A DNA stretch of 41,969 nt from Prevotella sp. (GCA_017557185.1 JAFZAP010000004.1:1-41969), one strand, 5' to 3'; positions 24,159 to 33,020 are shown, counted from the first letter of the stretch. The notes: generated by a model not told the origin, from the sequence alone. Numbers and translations: made by a program.

Positions 24159-24180
24159 GTGTCTTAGTAACTTAAGACAC
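24159..24180. promoter_or_regulatory. Candidate GntR operator
   Basis: Perfect inverted repeat GTGTCTTA-6 bp-TAAGACAC, placed 2 bp downstream of the -7 box of the ABC operon promoter. The overlapping direct word AACTTAAG adds further symmetry. Size and placement fit a YtrA-type repressor site. Confidence 0.7.
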
Positions 24181-24182
24181 CG

Positions 24183-24214
24183 CAAAAGTAGTTGTTTATA
24201 TTCAAACCTCCAAG
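24183..24214 (-). promoter_or_regulatory. ABC operon promoter
   Basis: On the minus strand CTTG (24211-24214), a 20-bp gap, then TACTTTTG (24183-24190). The candidate operator covers the expected transcription start. Confidence 0.6.
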
Positions 24215-24318
24215 GAAACGCCATACATTTTATAAGATTTTAACGAATAATGAATTGTCGCAAACTAATAATAACACAAAAAAACGTAAGCAAATGACTT
24301 TATCTCAATAATTTGTTG

Positions 24319-24326
24319 TATCTTTG
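24319..24326 (+). promoter_or_regulatory. -7 box of DUF4160/DUF2442 promoter
   Basis: TATCTTTG, about 27 bp before the DUF4160 start. No clear -33 TTTG at the expected distance. Confidence 0.5.
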
Positions 24327-24353
24327 CATTCGTAAGAACAAAAACAAAGTATT

Positions 24354-24656
24354 ATGCCAAAGATATTTGAATATTTCGGATTTATCTTCTATTTCTACTC
24401 TAACGAACACGAACCCATCCACGTTCATGTAATGCATGGGGCAAAAGAAAGCATCTTCGACCTTATCATGATGAATGGTGAACTGGCCTCGATTCACATT
24501 AGGGAGAAAAAGGGGGCAGAGCCCCTACCTGAAAAAGACAAACGCACAGCAGAGATGTTTATCCATAAGTATTACAAAAACATTATCGATAAATGGGTAA
24601 AATTCTTTGTTTTGAAGCAGACTATACGTAGTACGAATATCAAGAAAAAGCTATAA
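24354..24656 (+). CDS. DUF4160 domain protein
   Basis: A 100-residue protein with the family hallmark: M-P-K-I-F-E-Y-F-G-F followed by F-Y-S-N-E-H-E-P-I-H-V-H-V, near residues 1-26. Function is not established. DUF4160 genes usually sit next to a DUF2442 gene and the pair has been suggested to be toxin-antitoxin-like. A short E-K-K-G-A-E-P-L-P segment, encoded by GGGGGCAGAGCCCCT (a small palindrome), lies after I-H-I-R. The DUF2442 gene follows 13 bp downstream. Confidence 0.85.
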   Translation: MPKIFEYFGFIFYFYSNEHEPIHVHVMHGAKESIFDLIMMNGELASIHIREKKGAEPLPEKDKRTAEMFIHKYYKNIIDKWVKFFVLKQTIRSTNIKKKL

Positions 24657-24669
24657 GGAGGAAAAGATT

Positions 24670-24921
24670 ATGGACAGGCTCTATATCATAAAAGCTGAAA
24701 ATGCAGGCAATCTGACTGTCAGCCTGACCTTCAGCGACAACACCGTTCAGAGGGTAGATGTCGGTGACTTCATCCGCCGTCATCCCCATCCTCAGTACAA
24801 TAAGTATCTTGACCCACGCAAGTTCAGTCGCTTCACCATTGAAAATGGGAACATCGTGTGGGGCAAGAATTGGGATCTCATTTTCCCTGTTGAGCAGTTG
24901 CATGCAGGAGTGGTAGAATAG
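24670..24921 (+). CDS. DUF2442 domain protein
   Basis: An 83-residue protein of the DUF2442 family: L-T-F-S-D-N-T-V-Q-R-V-D-V near 20, then Y-L-D-P-R-K-F-S-R-F-T-I-E-N-G-N-I-V-W-G and a final W-D-L-I-F-P-V-E-Q-L. Same operon as DUF4160. The likely partner role is inferred from pairing only. Confidence 0.85.
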   Translation: MDRLYIIKAENAGNLTVSLTFSDNTVQRVDVGDFIRRHPHPQYNKYLDPRKFSRFTIENGNIVWGKNWDLIFPVEQLHAGVVE

Positions 24922-24944
24922 CGTTTTGTCTTGATAAATCGATT

Positions 24945-24995
24945 ATCGGGAAGAAGCATGGCTCATAATACAGCTAGGCATCTTCCCGATGTTTT
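24945..24995 (+). terminator. Terminator after DUF2442
   Basis: Stem ATCGGGAAGA/TCTTCCCGAT (24945-24954 with 24981-24990) followed by GTTTTATG. The 26-bp loop is long for an intrinsic terminator. Confidence 0.6.
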
Positions 24996-25051
24996 ATGTC
25001 AATTGTTGACTTATCTTCTTTCTGCTTGTTCCATATTCGCTAATAGAAAAC

Positions 25052-25085
25052 TGACAAATGGGCATACGCTTCCGCCAGTTTGTCA
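25052..25085. promoter_or_regulatory. Inverted repeat upstream of clpB
   Basis: TGACAAA (25052-25058) and TTTGTCA (25079-25085), with partial extension inward, lie about 75 bp before the clpB start. It could be a stress-control site. A promoter-like TTTG...TAGCGTTTG also lies nearby at 25079-25111. Confidence 0.4.
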
Positions 25086-25160
25086 CCTCAGGGTTGTTTG
25101 GTGTAGCGTTTGCGGGAAGAGGGGTAGAAAAAACATAAATAATAAGAAAGGAGTAAAACT

Positions 25161-27668
25161 ATGACATTCGACAAGTTTACAATCAAAGCGCAGGAGGCCG
25201 TACAGGCTGCAGCAGGACGTGCGCAGTCGGCAGGTCAGCAGGCCATTGAGCCTGTCCACTTGCTCTACGGCATCATGCAAAAGGCCAAGGACGTCACCGA
25301 CTTCCTCTTTGGCAAGCTGGGCGTGAACAGCCAGCAGATGGAACGCTTGGTGGAGAGCGAGATCTCGCATCTTCCGCGCGTACAGGGCGGCGAGCCCTAT
25401 TTCTCGAACCCTGCCAGCCAGGTGTTGCAACGTGCTATGGACGCTGCCCAGCAGGCAGGCGACGAGTTCGTTTCGTGTGAGCCCATGCTAATGGCTCTCC
25501 TGCAGGTCAACTCAACCGCAAGCCGTATCATGAAGGATGCCGGCATCACCGAGAAAGACCTGCAGCAGGCTATCGCCGAACTGCGACAGGGACAGAAGGT
25601 GCAGTCGATGAGCGGCGACGAGAACTTCCAGGCTCTCTCGAAGTATGCTAAGAACCTCGTCGATGATGCCCGCAAGGGAAAGCTTGATCCCGTTATTGGC
25701 CGCGACGACGAGATCCGACGTGTGCTGCAGATCCTCTCGCGCCGCACGAAGAACAACCCCATCCTCATCGGTGAACCGGGTACCGGTAAGACCGCCATCG
25801 TGGAAGGTCTGGCACAGCGTATCGTGCGCGGCGACGTGCCTGAGAATCTGAAGAACAAGCAACTCTACTCGCTTGATATGGGTGCGCTGCTGGCAGGCGC
25901 GAAGTACAAGGGCGAGTTCGAGGAACGACTGAAGGGCGTGGTGAAGGAAGTGACGCAGGCCGAGGGTGAGATCATCCTCTTCATCGACGAGATCCACACG
26001 CTGGTGGGTGCCGGCGGCGGCGAGGGCGCGATGGATGCCGCCAACATCCTGAAGCCTGCATTGGCGCGTGGCGAACTGCGTGCCATCGGTGCCACAACGC
26101 TCAACGAATACCAGAAGTACTTCGAGAAGGACAAGGCACTTGAGCGACGCTTCCAGATGGTGATGGTCGACGAGCCCGACGAACTCTCAGCCATCTCTAT
26201 CCTGCGTGGACTGAAGGAGCGCTACGAGAACCACCACAAGGTGCGAATCCAGGATGATGCCTGCATCGCTGCCGTGAAGCTGTCAGAGCGCTACATCAGC
26301 GAGCGTTTCCTCCCCGACAAGGCCATCGACCTCATGGACGAAGCCGCCGCCAAGCTGCGTATGGAGCGCGACTCCGTGCCAGAGGAGCTTGACGACATCA
26401 CACGTCAGTTGAAGCAGCTGGAAATTGAGCGCGAAGCCATCCGTCGTGAGAACGATGAAGAGAAGATTCAACAACTCGACAAGGAGATTGCCGAACTGCG
26501 CGACAAGGAAACGGCTTTCCGTGCAAAGTGGGAAGGCGAGCGACAACTGGTGAACAAGATTCAGCAGGACAAACAGCAAATGGAACAACTGCGCTTCGAG
26601 GCAGAGCAAGCCGAGCGCGAGGGCAACTACCAGCGCGTTGCCGAGATTCGCTACGGACAGCTGCAGGCACTCGAGGCCGACATCTCACAAATACAGAAAC
26701 AACTCGACGAACAAGCATCGGCCAGCCGTCTCGTTCGCGAGGAGGTCACCGCCGACGATATCGCTGAAGTGGTGTCGCGTTGGACAGGCATCCCCGTGAG
26801 CCGTATGCTGCAGAGCGAGAAGGAGAAGCTGCTGCACCTCGAAGAGGAGCTGCACCGCCGGGTCATCGGACAGGACGAGGCCATCCAGGCTGTCTCTGAT
26901 GCCGTACGCCGCTCGCGTGCCGGTCTGCAAGACCCGAAGCGACCCATCGCCTCGTTTATCTTCCTCGGCACCACGGGTGTCGGCAAGACCGAACTGGCAA
27001 AGGCGTTGGCCGAATACCTCTTCAACGATGAAACGATGATGACGCGAATTGATATGTCGGAGTATCAGGAGAAGCACACCGTCTCGCGACTCATCGGAGC
27101 ACCTCCGGGATACGTGGGTTACGACGAGGGCGGCCAGCTCACAGAGGCTGTGCGCCGCAAGCCGTACAGCGTATTGCTCTTCGACGAGATCGAGAAAGCA
27201 CATCCCGACGTGTTCAACATCCTGCTGCAGGTGCTCGACGACGGCCGACTCACCGACAACAAGGGTCGTACCGCCAACTTCAAGAACACGCTGATCATCA
27301 TGACCTCGAACGCCACACGCGACCAGCTGTCGGTCATCATGCGACCGGAGTTCCTGAACCGTATCGACGAGATCATCACCTTCCAGCAACTCACGAAGGA
27401 GCAGATTGCCGACGTCGTCACGCTACAGATGAAGAAGGTACAGGCGATGCTCGAACCGCAGGGCTTCCAGCTCCAGTGGACGCCGCAGGCCATCAGCTAT
27501 CTGGCCGAGGTGGGCTACGACCCGCAATTCGGTGCACGACCCGTGAAGCGAGCCATCCAGCAGTACGTCCTCAACGAACTCTCGAAGCGCCTCCTCGCTG
27601 AGCAGATCACCCGCGAGAAGCCCATCACCATCGACGAGTTCGGCGAAGGCCTGGTGTTCAGGAACTAA
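25161..27668 (+). CDS. clpB: ClpB disaggregase, shortened in the second AAA+ domain
   Basis: An 835-residue Hsp100 chaperone (usual length about 855-865) that, with DnaK, pulls proteins out of aggregates. The N-domain covers 1-145. The first AAA+ domain has Walker A G-E-P-G-T-G-K-T at 204-211 and Walker [10 protein letters not shown] coiled-coil middle domain spans about 400-525. The second AAA+ domain has Walker A G-T-T-G-V-G-K-T near 604-612 and L-L-F-D-E-I-E-K-A. Sensor-1 T-S-N is followed almost at once by the arginine-finger stretch R-P-E-F-L-N-R-I-D; the roughly 25 residues usually between them are missing and replaced by [10 protein letters not shown]. The frame is intact. Followed by a clear terminator. 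Confidence 0.95.
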   Translation: MTFDKFTIKAQEAVQAAAGRAQSAGQQAIEPVHLLYGIMQKAKDVTDFLFGKLGVNSQQMERLVESEISHLPRVQGGEPYFSNPASQVLQRAMDAAQQAGDEFVSCEPMLMALLQVNSTASRIMKDAGITEKDLQQAIAELRQGQKVQSMSGDENFQALSKYAKNLVDDARKGKLDPVIGRDDEIRRVLQILSRRTKNNPILIGEPGTGKTAIVEGLAQRIVRGDVPENLKNKQLYSLDMGALLAGAKYKGEFEERLKGVVKEVTQAEGEIILFIDEIHTLVGAGGGEGAMDAANILKPALARGELRAIGATTLNEYQKYFEKDKALERRFQMVMVDEPDELSAISILRGLKERYENHHKVRIQDDACIAAVKLSERYISERFLPDKAIDLMDEAAAKLRMERDSVPEELDDITRQLKQLEIEREAIRRENDEEKIQQLDKEIAELRDKETAFRAKWEGERQLVNKIQQDKQQMEQLRFEAEQAEREGNYQRVAEIRYGQLQALEADISQIQKQLDEQASASRLVREEVTADDIAEVVSRWTGIPVSRMLQSEKEKLLHLEEELHRRVIGQDEAIQAVSDAVRRSRAGLQDPKRPIASFIFLGTTGVGKTELAKALAEYLFNDETMMTRIDMSEYQEKHTVSRLIGAPPGYVGYDEGGQLTEAVRRKPYSVLLFDEIEKAHPDVFNILLQVLDDGRLTDNKGRTANFKNTLIIMTSNATRDQLSVIMRPEFLNRIDEIITFQQLTKEQIADVVTLQMKKVQAMLEPQGFQLQWTPQAISYLAEVGYDPQFGARPVKRAIQQYVLNELSKRLLAEQITREKPITIDEFGEGLVFRN

Positions 27669-27687
27669 TTCGCAACTCAATACCATC

Positions 27688-27726
27688 AACGGCGGAAAAG
27701 ACCTTTTCTTTCCCGCCGTTTTTTTT
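27688..27726 (+). terminator. clpB terminator
   Basis: Stem AACGGCGG/CCGCCGTT (27688-27695 with 27713-27720) directly followed by a T-tract. Confidence 0.9.
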
Positions 27727-27730
27727 ATCT

Positions 27731-27880
27731 GTCTGCGACGCTACGTAAATATGCGCAAATTGACCGTAAATGAATCGTAAATATTTTCGGTTATTCGCGT
27801 GTCATTAACGGTTATTATACGTGATGCCAAAGGCAAAGAAACAACTCATACTTAAGTGTTCATGAATAATTCAGATTAGA
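27731..27880. repeat. 150-bp direct repeat, copy 1
   Basis: Begins GTCTGCGACGCTACG and ends shortly after CATGAATAATTCAG. It matches 28599-28748 at roughly 90% by eye with no length change. No gene is seen inside. Confidence 0.8.
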
Positions 27881-27887
27881 ACCTTAC

Positions 27888-28010
27888 AGAGCTATGCTCT
27901 ATATCCTACGGAGCTATGCTCTATATCCTACGGAGCTATGCTCTGTAACCTACGGAGCAATGCTCTAGACAGACTGGAGCTATGCTCTGTAACCTCTGGA
28001 GCATAGCTTT
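27888..28010. repeat. 22-bp hairpin tandem array (copy B)
   Basis: Five and a half units of exactly 22 bp with core GGAGCTATGCTCT and linkers such as ATATCCTAC or GTAACCTAC. The last unit is reversed (GGAGCATAGCTTT), as in the array at 14644. Confidence 0.85.
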
Positions 28011-28598
28011 TGCAGGTCAATAGCATTGTTTTAGCTGTCCGAAAACAATGTCCTACGACTCCGAAAGCATTGCCCAACGCCTCTAAAATCATAGTTTTGA
28101 GCCTCTGAAACCATAGTTTTTTGATAATTTGAGCATATTTTCGGGGTTAAAAACGCAATAAAGAGGACTATAATGACACACTCAAAAAACGGTCTCAAAA
28201 CATCATTCAGCACTCCTAATTCTGCATAACTATCTGATTTTCAATACATTACAAGGCCGCCAGATGTTTTTATCATCGATGAATAGTGATTTCACTATTC
28301 ATCCTTGTAACACCCTGATACACAATTACTTATAGCCGATGATGAATGGTGAATAGTGTTTTGAAAATTTTACTGAGCGGTATCAATGTCATGAATGTCA
28401 TGAAGGTCATTAAGGATTTTCGAACTCCCCAAAAACCTCACAATATATAAATAATATTTATTATTGTGGCCTGAAAACCCACTTTTCAAAACCTTAATGA
28501 CATAATGACCTTAATGACATTCATGACATTCTTCCTTGAAAATGCGAAGAAGAAAAACGGTCCTTCCCTAGCCTGAATAGTTCATAGAGTTTTTATCA
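28011..28598. other. Gene-free AT-rich tract with several hairpins
   Basis: No supported gene. It holds a perfect hairpin GATGAATAGTGA-TT-TCACTATTCATC at 28278-28303, and a pair of inverted segments built from ATGTCATGAATGTCATGAAGG (28386-28415) and CCTTAATGACATTCATGACA (28492-28530). It also holds the word CATAACTATCTG at 28225, shared with 39805. Flanked by the two copies of the 150-bp repeat. Confidence 0.6.
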
Positions 28599-28748
28599 GT
28601 CTGCGACGCTACGTAAATATGCGTAAATGGACCGTAAAAAAATCGTAAATATTTTCGGTTATTCGCGTGTCATTTGCGGATATTATACGTGATGCCGAAG
28701 GCAAAGGAACTACTCATACTTGCATGTTCATGAATAATACAGGCTAGA
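28599..28748. repeat. 150-bp direct repeat, copy 2
   Basis: Second copy of the 27731 repeat; differences are scattered substitutions. The pair brackets about 720 bp of gene-free sequence. Confidence 0.8.
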
Positions 28749-28891
28749 AAAAGTCCTTTCCCCGCTTCGCTTTTAAAGCGTCGCCTGACGTCGCCGAGCG
28801 GAATGGTTTTTACTTTAACCCTGCTATAATTTGAATGCTTTTTAGTGTTCCTTATCCTTAACCCTGACAGAAGTTGAATAAAAACAACAAA

Positions 28892-28936
28892 AGCGGGCGC
28901 TGACTTAACCTTTCGGTCAAAGCCAGCACCCCGTCA
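28892..28936 (-). terminator. Terminator of the lipoprotein gene
   Basis: On the minus strand, a GGTGCTGGCTTTGAC / GTTAAGTCAGCGCCC imperfect stem is followed by TTTTGTTGTTTTT. Confidence 0.65.
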
Positions 28937-28988
28937 TATCATCTTGAGAGTTGAATGATATCGCTAAATCACTTGATTTCAAATGATG

Positions 28989-29426
28989 TCATTCTGCCTT
29001 TTCTGTGATATTAATTCCATCATATACATAGGTAATCCATGCGTCTTTTCTATCCATCTTAGTAAAATATATTTGTTTGTCACAAAATGAGGGCTCTTTA
29101 GTTTGAACCCACTGTTCCAAGTTTTCTTTTGACTTACATACGGAAATAATCAAAGTGTCTGTTTGATATTTTTCAAAAAAGTCGGTCCATGATTCACAGA
29201 TAAAGCGATAGTCCCAATTGAAACCATCCTCCAAACTGTTGATTATTTTAAAATCATCTAGCTTGTAATTTGTATCAGGAATAATACTACAATTGACATA
29301 TACCTTATGCCCAGAACAGTTTTTCACATAAGCATGGACATAGGATCCACCTTCGAAAAGGGAATCACAACTAACTAACAGCAATTGTGGCAGCAACAGC
29401 AGCGCAAATAGTAATATCCTCCTCAT
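28989..29426 (-). CDS. Small lipoprotein of unknown function
   Basis: A 145-residue protein. The start chosen is the ATG at 29426 (M-R-R-I-L-L-F), because it begins a clear lipoprotein signal peptide: basic residues, a leucine-rich core and the lipobox L-V-S-C, so Cys20 would be lipidated. An upstream in-frame start (29462) would spoil the signal. The mature part has several Cys, Tyr and Trp residues (V-K-N-C-S-G-H-K-V-Y-V-N-C-S-I) and no domain I recognise. Base composition is clearly more AT-rich than the surrounding core genes, suggesting recent acquisition. Own terminator downstream. Confidence 0.65.
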   Translation of the reverse strand: MRRILLFALLLLPQLLLVSCDSLFEGGSYVHAYVKNCSGHKVYVNCSIIPDTNYKLDDFKIINSLEDGFNWDYRFICESWTDFFEKYQTDTLIISVCKSKENLEQWVQTKEPSFCDKQIYFTKMDRKDAWITYVYDGINITEKAE

Positions 29427-29612
29427 AGCTTTATCTTTTTTAAGTTTGTTATCACGTTGCAATGATGCGAGTAAGCGAGAACAAAGAAACTTGTTTCATT
29501 TGCCGAGCGTGAGCATCATCGCCACTTTCGGTGGCAAATATACGAAATAATTCTTTTCCTTCCAAATTTTTTATTGAGAAAATTGCGGTACTTTGATAGG
29601 TGGAGTATCTAT

Positions 29613-30431
29613 CTATTTCAACAATTTCCTGCCACTATTGTCTTCCAACACCTGCATCTGCTGGATGGCAATCCGATTGAGTTTGACGAGCCGCTCGCCC
29701 TGTGGCATACCGTCGTTGATGAGCACGGCGTTGATGTTCTCCATATTCGAGAGGCATATGAGCTCGTTGATAGTGGCATAGTCGCGGATGTTGCCTTTGA
29801 GATCGGGATTGGCCTCACGCCATTGCTTTGCAGTCATGCCAAACATCGCAACATTAAGTACGTCGGCTTCCTCTGCATACTTCATCGCTGCTTGCTCGCG
29901 AGTTACTTCTGCAGGAATGAGGTTACTCTTGATGGCATCGGTATGAATGCGGTAGTTGATTTTTGACAACTCGCGTTTTGCCGACCATGCAAGTTGCTTC
30001 TGTTCTTCAGCTTTGAGACGCTGAAACTCCATCACCAGATAGAGTTCAAATTCCACAGACACCCAGTTGGCAAATTTGAAGGCTATATCGCGCTGAGCAT
30101 ACGTACCACCTCCGGCCCCATTCTTTGTAAGGATGCCTATGGCTGCAGTGAGTTCAACCCATTTGGTTGGGCTCATCGTGAAAGCGTTACTTCCTGCTTC
30201 AGCCAAAAGGGGGTCGAATTCGACCCCTTTAAAATTGGGGTTGTGCAATCTTTCCCAAAGGCCAAGATACTCCAGCGTATTCTTCTGGCGCATCCAGTTC
30301 TTCACCACGTCTTTCGGCTCGGCCTCGTTCTTCTGTCTTGCGATGTCTGTAATGCAGATGTAATCAATACCGTTGACGGTCATCGTTCTGATATTCACGT
30401 CCTTTACCGTTATCATACTCCTTTTTGCCAT
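29613..30431 (-). CDS. KilA-N domain protein
   Basis: A 272-residue protein with an N-terminal KilA-N domain (about 12-110): V-N-G-I-D-Y-I-C-I-T-D-I-A, V-V-K-N-W-M-R-Q-K-N-T-L-E-Y-L-G-L-W, and T-Y-A-Q-R-D-I-A-F-K-F-A-N-W near 110. KilA-N is a DNA-binding module common in phages and mobile elements. The C-terminal half is a conserved extension (A-K-R-E-L-S-K-I-N-Y-R-I-H-T-D-A-I-K...) that usually accompanies this Bacteroidota subfamily. It stands alone with its own strong promoter and terminator-poor 3' side. No other phage genes are seen nearby, so it may be a stand-alone mobile gene or remnant. Confidence 0.88.
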   Translation of the reverse strand: MAKRSMITVKDVNIRTMTVNGIDYICITDIARQKNEAEPKDVVKNWMRQKNTLEYLGLWERLHNPNFKGVEFDPLLAEAGSNAFTMSPTKWVELTAAIGILTKNGAGGGTYAQRDIAFKFANWVSVEFELYLVMEFQRLKAEEQKQLAWSAKRELSKINYRIHTDAIKSNLIPAEVTREQAAMKYAEEADVLNVAMFGMTAKQWREANPDLKGNIRDYATINELICLSNMENINAVLINDGMPQGERLVKLNRIAIQQMQVLEDNSGRKLLK

Positions 30432-30462
30432 GATTCTTGTGTTTAGGTATTGTACTAATCTG

Positions 30463-30493
30463 CAAAGATAAACATTATTTTTAATTAAACAAA
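30463..30493 (-). promoter_or_regulatory. KilA-N gene promoter
   Basis: On the minus strand TTTG (30490-30493), exactly 19 bp, then TATCTTTG (30463-30470), 31 bp before the start. Ideal consensus. Confidence 0.8.
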
Positions 30494-30638
30494 GTATTTC
30501 CCTGAAAAAAGCGTTAACGTCCGTCTGTTCGTTTGTCTTTGGAAACTTCTGTCCGTCTGTTTCGTATGTCTCTCTTCAAGTTTCTAATTACGAGCTGTTC
30601 TGCTGTAGGGGGCAAAAAGAAAAAAAATAATAAGATTA

Positions 30639-30670
30639 TTTGGCATTCCGTTCGGTTTTCACTATCTTTG
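30639..30670 (+). promoter_or_regulatory. OPT operon promoter
   Basis: TTTG (30639-30642), a 20-bp gap, then TATCTTTG (30663-30670), 38 bp before the start codon. Confidence 0.8.
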
Positions 30671-30708
30671 CAGGTTGAAGACAACTGAAAACCAACAATA
30701 CAACAAAT

Positions 30709-32694
30709 ATGGAAGAAAAAGACAGACTGGCAGCAGGACTGCCGGAGAATGCGTTCAGAGAATTGAAAGAGGGTGAGCAGTACGAACCGCTCATGTCGCC
30801 CGAGAGTAATTATCCTGAGGTGAATGCCTGGTCGGTGACGTGGGGTGTTGTGATGGCGATGCTGTTCTCGGCTGCCGCCGCCTATCTCGGACTGAAGGTG
30901 GGCCAGGTGTTTGAGGCCGCCATCCCCATTGCCATTATCGCCGTTGGCGTATCGACAGCCGCAAAGCGCAGCAAGGCATTGGGCGAGAATGTCATCATAC
31001 AGAGCATCGGTGCCTGTTCGGGTGCTGTGGTGGCGGGTGCCATCTTCACCCTGCCTGCCATCTACATCCTGCAGGCGAAATATCCCGAGATGAGTGCATC
31101 GTTCATCAATATCTTCATTTCGTCGCTGCTCGGAGGCATCATCGGCATTCTGTTCCTGATTCCGTTCCGTAAGTATTTCGTGAGCGAGATGCACGGCAAA
31201 TATCCGTTCCCAGAGGCTACGGCAACCACACAGGTGCTGGTGAGCGGCGCGAAGGGCGGCGACCAGGCCAAGCCGCTGCTGATAGCAGGCATCGTGGGCG
31301 GTCTGTACGACTTCATCGTTGCAACCTTCGGTTGGTGGAACGAGAACTTCACCACGCGCGTGGTGGGCTGGGGACAATATCTCGCCGATCATGCGAAGCT
31401 GGTGCTGAAGGTGAACACGGGTGCCGCTGTGCTCGGTCTTGGCTATATCATCGGTTTCAAATATGCGCTGATTATCTGTCTGGGTTCGGTATCGGTATGG
31501 TGGCTCATCGTGCCAGGTCTGTCGCTGTTGTTCGGCGACCAGGTGCTGAATATGTGGGATCCAAGCATCACACAGACCATCAGCGAGATGTCGCCCGAAC
31601 AGATCTTCACTTCCTACGGTAAGTCGATTGGCATCGGCGGCATCGCAATGGCCGGAATCATCGGCATCATCAAGTCGTGGGGCATCATCAAGAGTGCCGT
31701 GGGACTGGCCGCGCAGGAGATGAAGGGCGGCAGCGGTGATGCATCGACCTTGAAGCGTACGGAGAAGGACCTGTCGTTTAAGTTCATCGCGATTGCCTCG
31801 ATTCTGACCATCGTCGTGACGTTCCTGTTCTTCTGGTTCGGCGTGATGGACGGCAACATGTTCTTCGCCCTCGTGGCAATCGTGCTGGTGACGGTCATCG
31901 CCTTCCTCTTCACGACTGTAGCCGCCAACGCCATCGCCATCGTGGGCTCGAACCCCGTGAGCGGAATGACGCTGATGACACTCATCCTGGCATCGGTTGT
32001 GATGGTGGGTATCGGCCTGAAGGGTCCGAGTGGCATGTTGGCAGCGCTGATCATGGGTGGTGTGGTCTGCACAGCTCTGGCTGTGGCAGGTGCTTTCATC
32101 ACCGATTTGAAGGTAGGTTACTGGCTCGGCACCACGCCTCGCAAGCAGGAGCAGTGGAAGTTCCTCGGCACGCTGGTTTCGGCAGCTACCGTGGGTGGTG
32201 TGATGATGCTGCTCAACGAGACCTACGGCTTTACGACCGGTCAGCTCGCTGCACCGCAGGCTAACGCAATGGCGGCCGTGATCGACCCGTTGATGAACGG
32301 CGTCGGCGCTCCTTGGCTGCTCTATGCCATCGGTGCCGTTATCGCCATCGTGCTCACCTATTGCAAGGTTCCTGCCCTACCCTTCGCACTCGGTATGTTC
32401 ATCCCCATTCAGCTGAACCTGCCGTTGTTGGTCGGCGGTGCCGTCAGCTGGTATGTGACCAGCCGTTCGAAGGATGCGGAAGTGAACAAGGCTCGCGGCG
32501 AGAAGGGCACGCTCATTGCCTCTGGCTTCATTGCCGGTGGTGCCTTGATGGGTGTTGTCTCGGCTCTGCTGCGCTTCGGCGGTTTCAACCCCGTCAGCGA
32601 ATCGTGGCTTGCCAACCCGATGAGTGAGGTATGCTCGCTCGTCGCCTACATCCTGCTGATTGCATACTTCATCTGGGCGACGAAGAAGAAATAG
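30709..32694 (+). CDS. OPT family oligopeptide transporter
   Basis: A 661-residue integral membrane protein with about 14-16 hydrophobic segments. OPT-family stretches include N-A-W-S-V-T-W-G-V-V-M-A-M-L-F-S-A-A-A-A-Y near residue 40, G-L-K-V-G-Q-V-F-E-A-A-I-P near 65 and Y-P-F-P-E-A-T-A near 167. Prokaryotic OPT proteins import small peptides, and some plant members carry metal chelates, by proton symport. First gene of an operon: the HExxH protein starts 4 bp after the stop, then the helicase after 7 bp. Confidence 0.92.
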   Translation: MEEKDRLAAGLPENAFRELKEGEQYEPLMSPESNYPEVNAWSVTWGVVMAMLFSAAAAYLGLKVGQVFEAAIPIAIIAVGVSTAAKRSKALGENVIIQSIGACSGAVVAGAIFTLPAIYILQAKYPEMSASFINIFISSLLGGIIGILFLIPFRKYFVSEMHGKYPFPEATATTQVLVSGAKGGDQAKPLLIAGIVGGLYDFIVATFGWWNENFTTRVVGWGQYLADHAKLVLKVNTGAAVLGLGYIIGFKYALIICLGSVSVWWLIVPGLSLLFGDQVLNMWDPSITQTISEMSPEQIFTSYGKSIGIGGIAMAGIIGIIKSWGIIKSAVGLAAQEMKGGSGDASTLKRTEKDLSFKFIAIASILTIVVTFLFFWFGVMDGNMFFALVAIVLVTVIAFLFTTVAANAIAIVGSNPVSGMTLMTLILASVVMVGIGLKGPSGMLAALIMGGVVCTALAVAGAFITDLKVGYWLGTTPRKQEQWKFLGTLVSAATVGGVMMLLNETYGFTTGQLAAPQANAMAAVIDPLMNGVGAPWLLYAIGAVIAIVLTYCKVPALPFALGMFIPIQLNLPLLVGGAVSWYVTSRSKDAEVNKARGEKGTLIASGFIAGGALMGVVSALLRFGGFNPVSESWLANPMSEVCSLVAYILLIAYFIWATKKK

Positions 32695-32698
32695 AAAC

Positions 32699-33013
32699 AT
32701 GAAGATCATCCACAACCGGCTGCTGCCGTTCAGGAAATATGATGCCATCAACATCTGCGGTCTGCTTTTTTGCCGCAAGGGGGTGACCATCACTACTGAC
32801 CTCATCCAGCATGAGCGCATCCATACGGCGCAAATGCTGGAGATGCTGGTTGTGGGGTTCTACATTTGGTATCTGATTGAGTGGCTGGTGAGATTGCCGA
32901 TGCATGGGCGTGCTTACATAAACATAGCGTTCGAGCGTGAGGCCTATGAGCACATGTACGACCCGAACTACCTGCTCACACGGAAGCGTTTCGCGTGGAG
33001 AAAATACTTGTAA
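32699..33013 (+). CDS. Small membrane protein with HExxH motif
   Basis: A 104-residue protein, conserved-looking but not assigned by me. H-E-R-I-H at 38-42 fits a zinc-metallopeptidase HExxH helix, and F-E-R-E-A-Y-E-H at 78-85 could supply a third ligand Glu or His. A hydrophobic helix (about 48-66) lies between them. Strongly basic C-terminus (R-K-R-F-A-W-R-K-Y-L). It may be a minimal membrane protease-like protein or a pseudoenzyme. Tightly placed between the transporter and helicase genes. Confidence 0.7.
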   Translation: MKIIHNRLLPFRKYDAINICGLLFCRKGVTITTDLIQHERIHTAQMLEMLVVGFYIWYLIEWLVRLPMHGRAYINIAFEREAYEHMYDPNYLLTRKRFAWRKYL

Positions 33014-33020
33014 GGACCTC

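Noticed and set aside
24931-25164. 77-residue open frame before clpB
   Set aside because: It covers the DUF2442 terminator and the clpB promoter region and resembles no family.
27888-28010. CRISPR array
   Set aside because: The period is only 22 bp, the variable part is 8-9 bp, the constant part is a hairpin, and no cas genes are present.
28225-28252. Integrase attachment site
   Set aside because: A shared word with 39805 only; no integrase or tRNA is present to support it.
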